A stretch of 5,912 nt of DNA from Hyphomicrobiales bacterium (GTDB lineage Bacteria > Pseudomonadota > Alphaproteobacteria > Rhizobiales > Hyphomicrobiaceae): NCBI GenBank assembly GCA_017304275.1, contig JAFKKW010000131.1, forward strand, positions 1 to 5,912, written 5' to 3'. Shown piece after piece: positions 1 through 4,902 of this stretch. Position numbers and translations under genes: made by a program. A model generated the notes under the pieces. The model was not told the origin of the DNA and searched no databases. It saw nothing but the letters and a program-made list of their open reading frames with translations. The first letter of the stretch is position 1; each line of letters starts with the position of its first letter.

Positions 1-294
1 TCCGAGCGAGAGCATCGGCACGCGGTGGCGGACCTTGGCAAAGGTCTCGGCGGCCGGCGCGCCGACCCTGTGGGACGGGCTGTCGGGGCGCACGAGATCG
101 GGAAAGCGCGCCTCGATGGCCTCGTTGCGCAGGCGCAGCGCGTCGTAGTCCGCGTCCGAAATCTCCGGAGCGTCGGACTGGTAATAGAGTTGATCGTGCC
201 GCGTGATCTCGGCGGCGAGACGCGCGAGCTCGTCCGCCGCCTCAGCGGCGGTCAGGGTGTCGACAGGGGGGAGGACGCGCTTCTTCCTGGCCAT
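1..294 (-). CDS. ligA: NAD-dependent DNA ligase LigA, N-terminal part (cut by window edge)
   Basis: The visible 98 codons encode the start of an NAD+-dependent DNA ligase, which seals nicks between Okazaki fragments and in repair using NAD+ as the adenylate donor. The fragment matches the small N-terminal Ia domain, which binds the nicotinamide mononucleotide half of NAD+. Residues Y37, Y38, D47, Y50 and D51 (in the stretch YYQSDAPEISDADYD) align with E. coli Y22, H23, D32, Y35 and D36, and the segment RHRVPMLSLG leads towards the adenylation domain. The catalytic lysine, OB fold, zinc finger, HhH and BRCT domains lie outside the window. The ATG at 294-292 is well fixed: an in-frame TAA (303-301) lies two codons upstream. 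No purine-rich Shine-Dalgarno sequence precedes it; a small hairpin does. The gene follows bamD after 315 bp without an intervening recN. Identity is secure; only completeness is unknown. Confidence 0.95.
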   Translation of the reverse strand, partial: MARKKRVLPPVDTLTAAEAADELARLAAEITRHDQLYYQSDAPEISDADYDALRLRNEAIEARFPDLVRPDSPSHRVGAPAAETFAKVRHRVPMLSLG

Positions 295-296
295 GG

Positions 297-310
297 CGGC
301 TTATTAGCCG
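297..310 (-). promoter_or_regulatory. Small hairpin directly before the ligA start codon
   Basis: On the ligA strand CGGCT-AATA-AGCCG forms a 5-bp stem with a 4-base loop and ends two bases before the ATG. It occupies the place where a ribosome binding site would be, and no AGGA-like sequence is seen. The in-frame stop TAA lies inside it. It may limit translation, or it may be chance; the stem is short. Confidence 0.3.
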
Positions 311-450
311 AAAACCAAATTCGACGCATCTGGATGCGTGCTGCGTTCGGTCTTGGGCGTGCACCGCGGCCGCTGTCCGCGCGGAACGCGGCTTCGCCAC
401 GACAGGCAGCCGTCCAGAGCCGGCTGTCCGAAGGTCGCCGCATGGGCCCT

Positions 451-478
451 GGATGGCCGGGTCAAGCCCGCTCATGGC
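451..478. repeat. Imperfect intergenic palindrome resembling a dispersed Hyphomicrobiales repeat
   Basis: The core is ATGGCCGGG-TCAAG-CCCGCTCAT, whose 9-bp arms match at 7 positions. Read on the minus strand it translates as MSGLDPAIQ. From memory, near-identical short peptides (MSGLDPAIH, MAGLVPAIH) are often annotated in spurious small ORFs of rhizobial genomes because they derive from a dispersed intergenic palindrome. That it is repeated in this genome cannot be shown from this window, which holds one copy. It would be non-coding and non-autonomous. Confidence 0.5.
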
Positions 479-609
479 GTGGTGAGGGGACAAACGGACA
501 AACGTCGACACCCGCATCGCTTCTTATGGTGGGCATGAAGAAGAGAGCAGAGATCGCGCTCGGGGTGCCGGTGATTTACGCGTGGCGGGGGGCCGATCTG
601 CCCCGTGCC

Positions 610-1467
610 TCAGCCCGGGCCGCCGAGGCCGAACTTGGGAACGGCCTTCCAGGCTTTGGTGATCCAGGAGTCGTTGCTCTGCTGGGGCGCGAGGCCGTCC
701 GACTTCAGGAGCGCATAGGCGTCCTTGTACCACTTCGACTGCGGGAAGTTGTGGCCGAGGACGGCAACCGCCGTCTGCGCCTCGTTGGTCACGCCGAGCG
801 CCATGTAGCATTCGGTGAGGCGCATCAGCGCCTCCTCGACATGCCGCGTCGTCTGGTAGTCGGACACCACCACTTTGAAGCGATTGATGGCCGCGACCAT
901 GTTGTTCTGCTTCATGTAGTAGCGGCCGACGTCCATCTCGGACGCCGCCAGGGTGTCCTCGGCAATGCGAATGCGGTTGTCGGCGTTCTGCGCGTACGAG
1001 CTGTCGGGGTAACGCGACTTCAGGATCTTGAGCTGCTCAAGCGCCTTGCGGGTCGCGCCCTGGTCGCGGTTCGACGGATTCATGTCGTCGAAGTAGGACG
1101 AAGCGATGATGTGGTGGGCGAGCGGCGCGTCCTTGGTGCCAGGATGCATGACCGTGTAGCGCTCCGCCGAGGCGATCGCCTCCGGGGCCTTGCCGGCCTT
1201 GTAGTAGGCATACGCCGCCAGCACGATGGCGCGGCGCGCCTCGGGCGAATAGGGATGCGAGCGGTCGAGATCCTCGAACTTGCGTGCTGCTTCCTCGAAC
1301 TTGCCCTTGTTCATCAGGGCGTCAGCGTCAGCGTACATCTTCTCGGGCGGATCGGAATTGAGAATGCTCGTGACGTCGGACGACGACGCGCAGCCTGCCA
1401 GCGTCAACGCGGCACCGGCCATGGCGGACCAAAGAACGGCCGCGGCCCAATGTGGCGTCTTGCGCAT
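610..1467 (-). CDS. bamD: Outer membrane assembly lipoprotein BamD (ComL/YfiO)
   Basis: BamD is the essential lipoprotein of the BAM complex. It sits on the periplasmic face of the outer membrane and helps BamA fold and insert beta-barrel proteins. The 285-residue product begins with a lipoprotein signal: basic MRK, a hydrophobic stretch to about residue 22, and lipobox L23-A24-G25-C26, with C26 the predicted lipidated residue. The next residues are A27 and S28, without the inner-membrane retention aspartate at +2. From about residue 42 to 255 it is made of TPR-like helical pairs; the segment HPYSPEARRAIVLAAYAYYK (71-90) is typical of the family. The length is normal for Alphaproteobacteria, slightly longer than the roughly 245 residues of E. 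coli. The ATG at 1467 is preceded by GGGGAG with an 11-base gap. A strong terminator after lpxC separates it from the upstream gene, so it needs its own promoter. The C-terminal tail (about 258-285) looks unstructured. Confidence 0.95.
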   Translation of the reverse strand: MRKTPHWAAAVLWSAMAGAALTLAGCASSSDVTSILNSDPPEKMYADADALMNKGKFEEAARKFEDLDRSHPYSPEARRAIVLAAYAYYKAGKAPEAIASAERYTVMHPGTKDAPLAHHIIASSYFDDMNPSNRDQGATRKALEQLKILKSRYPDSSYAQNADNRIRIAEDTLAASEMDVGRYYMKQNNMVAAINRFKVVVSDYQTTRHVEEALMRLTECYMALGVTNEAQTAVAVLGHNFPQSKWYKDAYALLKSDGLAPQQSNDSWITKAWKAVPKFGLGGPG

Positions 1468-1534
1468 AGAATGCCGTACTCCCCAGCCCGCCCGTTTACT
1501 TTCCCGCCGTCACGCGACCACGATCTACAGTCCA

Positions 1535-1566
1535 GACCGATGGGGTCGGAGACGATCGTGGTCTAG
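1535..1566. repeat. Direct repeat copy A (bamD-proximal)
   Basis: The 32-base unit starts GACCGAT and ends GGTCTAG, with the perfect palindrome ACGATCGT at 1552-1559 inside. It matches copy B at 28 of 32 aligned positions plus one single-base gap. It ends 68 bases upstream of the bamD start codon. Confidence 0.75.
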
Positions 1567-1589
1567 CACACTTCAGTGCCGGTCTGAAG
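1561..1589 (-). promoter_or_regulatory. Candidate bamD promoter
   Basis: On the minus strand CTTCAG (1589-1584), 17 bases and CTAGAC (1566-1561) compare with the rhizobial housekeeping consensus CTTGAC-N17-CTATAT at 4 of 6 positions in each box. Transcription would start inside repeat copy A. The -35 box is one arm of a 6-bp inverted repeat (CTTCAG-N7-CTGAAG, 1571-1589), which could be an operator. Copy B has the same CTAGAC at the same place, with a poorer -35 box (CTCACA, 1738-1733). This is inference from weak matches. Confidence 0.28.
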
Positions 1590-1682
1590 CCAACACCGCC
1601 CCTGCACCAACGGCCATCCACGCAAGAGCGCGATCCCCGTCGGCGCTCCGGATTCGTGATGGGACCTATGATTCACGTATCG

Positions 1683-1715
1683 GACCGATCGGGTCCGAAA
1701 CGATCATTGGTCTAG
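1683..1715. repeat. Direct repeat copy B (bamD-distal)
   Basis: This 33-base copy has the same order as copy A: GACCGAT, GGGTC, ACGATC, GGTCTAG. With the preceding G at 1682 it contains GGACC-GATCG-GGTCC (1682-1696), a perfect 5-bp inverted repeat. The copies start 148 bp apart and have the same orientation. Confidence 0.75.
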
Positions 1716-1803
1716 GTTCACAATGTGGTTGATGTGAGGCTCCGGTCCCGCGATCCGACGCCGGGCCATCCCGTAAAGCTGCTTTATTTCCAATCCTTTG
1801 GCA

Positions 1804-1840
1804 CAAAAAAATTCAGGCCCCGCGGGAGGCGGAGCCTGAT
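1804..1840 (-). terminator. Rho-independent terminator after lpxC
   Basis: On the minus strand an 11-bp GC-rich stem (TCAGGCTCCGC with GCGGGGCCTGA, one G-U pair, 5-base loop CTCCC; 1839-1813) is followed by one A and seven Ts (1811-1805). It begins 34 bases after the lpxC stop codon. It should end the lpxC transcript and uncouple bamD from the upstream division genes. Confidence 0.9.
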
Positions 1841-1873
1841 GCGCGCCGATCGGCAGCACAAAGATGAATTTCC

Positions 1874-2821
1874 TTACTCGGCTGCAACCGCGACCGGCGC
1901 CGCCGACCGTCCGAAAGCCACGGCGCGGGGCTCGCGCACGCGGGGAGCCTGAACGATCGCCCAAGCGGTGTCGTCCTCGAGAAGCTTCTGCAGCACCAGC
2001 GAGTTCAGGCGGTGGCCGCCCTTGACGGAGCGATAGGCGCCGAGCAGCGGGTGGCCCGCCAGGCTGAGATCGCCGACGGCATCCAGCATCTTGTGGCGCA
2101 CGAACTCCTGCGGATCCCGCAGACCTTCGCGGTTCATGACGCGATCGTCGCCGATGGCAACGGTGTTGGTGAGGTTCGCGCCCAGCGCCAGACCCGCCTT
2201 CCACAGCCGTTCGACATCGCTCATGAAACCGAACGTGCGGGCGTTGGCAATCTCGTTGCGGAACACGCCGGGGCTCATTTCGAGCGACAGGCGCTGCTGG
2301 CCGATGATCGGCGACGGGAAATCGATCTCGACATCGAGGTGGAAGCCGGCATGGGGAGACAGCTCACCCCAGCATCCGCCTTCCTCGACACGGACCGTCT
2401 TCAGAACCTTGAGATAACGGCGGGGCGCAGACAGCTCGCGGATGCCGACCCGATCGATCGCCTCGACGAACGGCGCTGCGCTGCCGTCCATGATCGGGAC
2501 TTCCTTGCTGTCGATCTCGATGATGCAGTTGTCGATGTGGAGGCCGCGAAGGGCGGCGAGAAGATGCTCAACGGTGGAGACAGTGGCGCCGCTTTCGTCG
2601 CCGATGACCGTGCAGAGCGTGAGATTCTTGACGTTGCAAACCTTGGCGGGAATTTCTGCGGTCACCCGACCGCGCTTCATGACCACGAAACGGAGCCCAG
2701 TATCAGCTCCTGCCGGATGCAGGGAAACCGAAACTGGCGCTCCGCTATGCACCCCCGTGCCGTGGACCTGGATCGCTTGAGCAATCGTCGTCTGTCGCGC
2801 GCCAATGAAGCGATTTGACAT
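1874..2821 (-). CDS. lpxC: UDP-3-O-acyl-N-acetylglucosamine deacetylase LpxC
   Basis: LpxC is the zinc-dependent cytoplasmic deacetylase that removes the acetyl group from UDP-3-O-acyl-GlcNAc, the committed step of lipid A synthesis. The 315-residue product has the full family pattern: TVEHL with E85 as general base and H86 as zinc ligand, MDGSAAPF at 111-118, ARTFGFM at 194-200, HKMLDAVGD with zinc ligands H243 and D247 and K244 between them, and the active-site H270 in GGH. E. coli LpxC has 305 residues. The open frame continues upstream to a TTG at 2938, adding 39 residues with no family match. I chose the ATG at 2821 because GAGGGA (2836-2831) precedes it by 9 bases and the homologous sequence begins there. 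The gene lies 302 bp after ftsZ, has a candidate promoter of its own and ends at a strong terminator, so it probably forms its own transcript. The C-terminal tail is alanine-rich. Confidence 0.97.
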   Translation of the reverse strand: MSNRFIGARQTTIAQAIQVHGTGVHSGAPVSVSLHPAGADTGLRFVVMKRGRVTAEIPAKVCNVKNLTLCTVIGDESGATVSTVEHLLAALRGLHIDNCIIEIDSKEVPIMDGSAAPFVEAIDRVGIRELSAPRRYLKVLKTVRVEEGGCWGELSPHAGFHLDVEIDFPSPIIGQQRLSLEMSPGVFRNEIANARTFGFMSDVERLWKAGLALGANLTNTVAIGDDRVMNREGLRDPQEFVRHKMLDAVGDLSLAGHPLLGAYRSVKGGHRLNSLVLQKLLEDDTAWAIVQAPRVREPRAVAFGRSAAPVAVAAE

Positions 2822-2955
2822 GCTGCGCCGTCCCTCGATGCCTGCTTCGGCTTCCGCCCCCCACGGACGGTCTGCCACCCCCGGCCGATGTTCGCTTTCC
2901 GCCACCCCGTTCCCCGTCTTTTTCTCTGCCTTTGCCAACTCTTGCGGTAGGCTGA

Positions 2956-2968
2956 TGCTCGTCGAGCA
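2956..2968. repeat. Palindrome in the predicted lpxC leader
   Basis: TGCTCG-T-CGAGCA is a perfect 6-bp inverted repeat around one central base. It lies between the candidate promoter and the lpxC start. It does not match the alphaproteobacterial LexA box (GTTC-N7-GTTC). A loop of one base is too tight for a stable RNA hairpin without opening a pair, so a protein site is the likelier reading if it is functional. Confidence 0.4.
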
Positions 2969-3017
2969 CTTCGGCAGATGGGGTGGTCGGTTGTCCCGCG
3001 AACCGGTCGTTAAGAAA

Positions 3018-3046
3018 CGATAGCCCCCGTCCCGCCGTGGGACAAA
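3018..3046 (-). promoter_or_regulatory. Candidate lpxC promoter with inverted repeat in the spacer
   Basis: On the minus strand TTTGTC (3046-3041), exactly 17 bases, then CTATCG (3023-3018) match the rhizobial consensus CTTGAC-N17-CTATAT at 4 of 6 positions in each box. GTCCC-N5-GGGAC (3029-3043) overlaps the -35 box and spacer. TTGTCCC recurs at 2991-2997 on the plus strand, inverted relative to the copy at 3045-3039. That arrangement suggests a repressor or regulator site. Start site and regulator are not shown by the sequence. Confidence 0.4.
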
Positions 3047-3075
3047 TCACGCTTTCTTACGGTGTGTTACGTATC

Positions 3076-3098
3076 CAGCAGGGATGAATCCCGTGCTG
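3076..3098. repeat. Ten-bp inverted repeat with one bulge, 3' of ftsZ
   Basis: CAGCA-GGGAT, GA, ATCCC-G-TGCTG pairs over ten positions with a single bulged G. On the minus strand it follows the first ftsZ hairpin by about six bases. It has no T tract after it in that direction. It may protect the 3' end of the ftsZ mRNA or assist the weak terminator. Confidence 0.5.
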
Positions 3099-3120
3099 AA
3101 AATACCGCTGGGCAGCGGCG
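3097..3120 (-). terminator. Possible weak terminator after ftsZ
   Basis: On the minus strand CCGCT-GCCC-AGCGG (3118-3105) forms a short GC stem just after the ftsZ stop codon and is followed by TATTTTC. The stem is only 5-6 bp and the T run only four, so termination may be partial. A second hairpin follows at once (3098-3076). Confidence 0.4.
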
Positions 3121-3123
3121 CGA

Positions 3124-4878
3124 CTACCTGCGTTTTTCTCTAAAAAATATTGGAACTTCAGGCTCTTGCCGTTGATGCTCATGCTGATTGACCGCATGCG
3201 CATAGCCTTCGTAGCTGTCGTGGCCGCCGCGCGCCTGCGTGGCTGCGTGATCGTCCCCGGCATACGCATCGTGCGACTCACGCTGGCGCGGCTCCGAATC
3301 AGGGGCGCCGCGCACGCGGCCAGTGATTCGCTCGAACAATCCCGGACGCCGCCGCGGCTCGGCGTGCTGCGCATGGCGCTGCGGCGCCGGCTGATGATGA
3401 TGCGGCGTTCCGTCCACGTAGGACTCCTCCGGCGCACGGTAGGCGTGGGGCTGGGAAGCCTCGGGATAGTCGTCTGCATAGGGCGCCGACCGCGGCGCCT
3501 GGCGGCGAATCTCTGACGGCGGTTGCGGCGCAAACGCCTCGCCCTGGTTGTCGTAGGCGCCGACATAGGACTGGGGCAGCGGCGGCGGCGTCGCGCCATT
3601 GAGCTGCGGCGGACCGCTTTCGATCATCACGTTGCCCGGCCCCCGCCAAGGCTCGCCGCGGCTGCGCGGCTCGTGCGGCGCCGGCTGAGGACCGCGAGCG
3701 GGCGGTGCCGACGGCGTGTGCTGCAGCGCTTCGGTCAACCGTTGCTGAAGATCGTGGGCGCCCCCCCCCTGATAGTCGCGCGGATCGGTGGGAATGAACC
3801 CTCCCGCCGGAGCGCGATTGCCTTGCGGGGGACGGGAGGCCACGCCCGCTGCAGCGGCGGCAGCTTTGGTTCCACGCGTCCAGTTCTCGGCCGGCGCAGG
3901 CGGAGCGCGCTCCGCCTCGCCCGCGCGGCTCATGCCGGAGGCGACGATCGAGACGCGGATGCGGTCGCCGAGCGCAGGATCGTACGTGGCGCCGACGATG
4001 ATGTTGGCCTCCGGATCGACCTCCATGCGCACACGGCTCGCGGCCTCATCGACCTCGTAGAGCGTGAGGTCGGGGCCGCCCGTGATGGAGAGCAGGAGCC
4101 CCTTGGCGCCGCGCAGCGATACGTCGTCGAGCAGCGGGTTCGAGATCGCTTCTTCGGCGGCGACCGTGGCACGGCGCTCGCCTGTCGCCTCGCCGGTGCC
4201 CATCATGGCCGTACCCATGTTGGTCATCACGGTGCGCACATCGGCGAAGTCGAGATTGATCAGGCCTTCCTTGAGGATCAGGTCGACGATGCAGGCGACG
4301 CCCGAGTAGAGCACCTGATCGGCCATGACGAAGGCTTCGGAGAAGGTCGTCTTCTCGCTGGCGATGCGGAACAGGTTCTGGTTCGGGATGACGATCAGCG
4401 TATCGACGTAGTTGCGCAGCTCGGCGACGCCCGCCTCCGCGATGCGCATGCGCCGCGCGCCCTCGAACAGGAACGGCTTCGTCACCACGCCGACCGTGAG
4501 GATGCCAAGCTCGCGCGCCGCGCGCGCGATCACTGATGCCGCGCCGGTGCCGGTGCCGCCGCCCATGCCGGCGGCGATGAAGACCATGTGCGAGCCTTTG
4601 ACCTTCTCGCGGATCTCCTCGATGGCTTCCTCGGCCGCCGCCTCGCCGATCTCGGGGCGCGAGCCGGCACCGAGACCCTCGGTGAGCTCGGCGCCGAGCT
4701 GAATGCGATGCTCGGTGCTGGCGTTGAGAAGCGCCTGAGCGTCCGTGTTGGCGACCATGAAATCGACGCCCGTGAGTCCGGTCGCGATCATGTTGTTGAC
4801 GGCGTTGCACCCGGCGCCGCCGACGCCGATCACCGTTAGCCTCGGTCTCAGATCCGAAGGATCCGGATATGCCGCCAT
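3124..4878 (-). CDS. ftsZ: Cell division GTPase FtsZ with long C-terminal linker
   Basis: FtsZ is the tubulin homologue that polymerises with GTP into the Z ring at midcell. The GTPase core (about 1-316) shows the nucleotide loop GVGGAGCNAVNNM (18-30), the tubulin signature GGGTGTG (106-112) and the T7 synergy loop NLDFADV (208-214) with D210 and D213 placed to activate the neighbouring subunit's GTP. A low-complexity linker of about 255 residues follows, rich in P, A, R, G, Q and H, with RPGLFERITG at 511-520, then a C-terminal peptide around PEVPIFFREKRR (573-584) that should bind FtsA. The linker far exceeds the roughly 50 residues of E. coli, as is common in Alphaproteobacteria. The open frame extends to a GTG at 4989, but the ATG at 4878 is preferred: AGGA lies 4 bases upstream and homology begins there, giving 584 residues. 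An in-frame ATG at 4935 is a weaker alternative. A run of nine Gs on the coding strand lies in the linker. Confidence 0.96.
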   Translation of the reverse strand: MAAYPDPSDLRPRLTVIGVGGAGCNAVNNMIATGLTGVDFMVANTDAQALLNASTEHRIQLGAELTEGLGAGSRPEIGEAAAEEAIEEIREKVKGSHMVFIAAGMGGGTGTGAASVIARAARELGILTVGVVTKPFLFEGARRMRIAEAGVAELRNYVDTLIVIPNQNLFRIASEKTTFSEAFVMADQVLYSGVACIVDLILKEGLINLDFADVRTVMTNMGTAMMGTGEATGERRATVAAEEAISNPLLDDVSLRGAKGLLLSITGGPDLTLYEVDEAASRVRMEVDPEANIIVGATYDPALGDRIRVSIVASGMSRAGEAERAPPAPAENWTRGTKAAAAAAGVASRPPQGNRAPAGGFIPTDPRDYQGGGAHDLQQRLTEALQHTPSAPPARGPQPAPHEPRSRGEPWRGPGNVMIESGPPQLNGATPPPLPQSYVGAYDNQGEAFAPQPPSEIRRQAPRSAPYADDYPEASQPHAYRAPEESYVDGTPHHHQPAPQRHAQHAEPRRRPGLFERITGRVRGAPDSEPRQRESHDAYAGDDHAATQARGGHDSYEGYAHAVNQHEHQRQEPEVPIFFREKRR

Positions 4879-4887
4879 CTCGTCCTG
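4879..4887 (-). promoter_or_regulatory. Ribosome binding site deciding the ftsZ start
   Basis: CAGGACGAG directly precedes the ATG at 4878, with AGGA four bases upstream. The longer alternatives at 4989 (GTG) and 4935 (ATG) have no comparable purine stretch at the right distance, so this site favours the shorter protein. Confidence 0.6.
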
Positions 4888-4902
4888 CCCCTGTTTCCGC
4901 GA

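Larger units (their letters stand above)
295..609. other. Non-coding gap between bamD and ligA (315 bp)
   Basis: No credible gene is seen here. Short open frames cross it, but they are arginine-, alanine- and proline-rich and match no family I recognise. In related Hyphomicrobiales recN usually lies here, and I see no RecN-like motif (no Walker A or ABC signature) in any frame. The stretch holds a rhizobial-type palindromic repeat (451-478), an inverted repeat CAGCCG-N8-CGGCTG (407-426), an 8-bp palindrome CCGCGCGG (377-384) and a GCGGCCGC site (367-374). After the bamD stop there is a GGGGC-N6-GCCCC hairpin without a T tract, so no convincing terminator. A ligA promoter could not be picked out. 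Confidence 0.6.
1468..1803. other. Non-coding control region upstream of bamD
   Basis: About 336 bp lie between the lpxC terminator and the bamD start. No open frame here resembles a protein. The stretch holds two direct-repeat copies (1535-1566 and 1683-1715), a 10-bp inverted repeat with a 28-base loop (1516-1563), and a CTTCAG/CTGAAG inverted repeat (1571-1589). No tRNA or known small RNA was recognised. The arrangement fits a promoter region with repeated operator sites, but no regulator is identified. Confidence 0.55.
2822..3123. other. Intergenic region between ftsZ and lpxC
   Basis: These 302 bp contain no gene. From the ftsZ side they hold two hairpins (3105-3118 and 3076-3098), a candidate promoter with an inverted repeat (3018-3046), a 13-base palindrome (2956-2968) and the lpxC ribosome binding site (2831-2836). 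If the promoter is right, the lpxC leader is about 190 bases, long enough for post-transcriptional control. I see no known riboswitch. Confidence 0.55.

Noticed and set aside
242..517. Minus-strand open frame of 91 codons overlapping the ligA start
   Set aside because: Its only recognisable part, MSGLDPAIQ, comes from an intergenic repeat, and its end overlaps ligA in another frame.
585..600. GGGGC-N6-GCCCC hairpin after bamD as a terminator
   Set aside because: The stem is short and no T tract follows on the minus strand, so it is not a convincing intrinsic terminator.
25..1566. Plus-strand open frame of 513 codons opposite bamD and ligA
   Set aside because: It is antisense to two clearly recognised genes, is rich in R, G, V and A as expected from a GC-rich mirror frame, and matches no family.
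2012..2818. Plus-strand open frame of 268 codons opposite lpxC
   Set aside because: It is the mirror of lpxC, with no independent start signal or domain.
1874..2938. Longer LpxC from a TTG at 2938
   Set aside because: The extra 39 residues have no family match, and the ATG at 2821 has a good ribosome binding site.
3004..3023. CtrA binding site near the lpxC promoter
   Set aside because: Only one half site (CTTAACG on the minus strand) is present. The partner at the right spacing reads GCTA rather than TTAA.
3057..3599. Minus-strand open frame of 180 codons inside ftsZ in another frame
   Set aside because: It is arginine-rich low-complexity sequence that shadows the ftsZ linker.
3523..4536. 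Plus-strand open frame of 337 codons opposite ftsZ
   Set aside because: It is antisense to the conserved GTPase core, with composition typical of a mirror frame.
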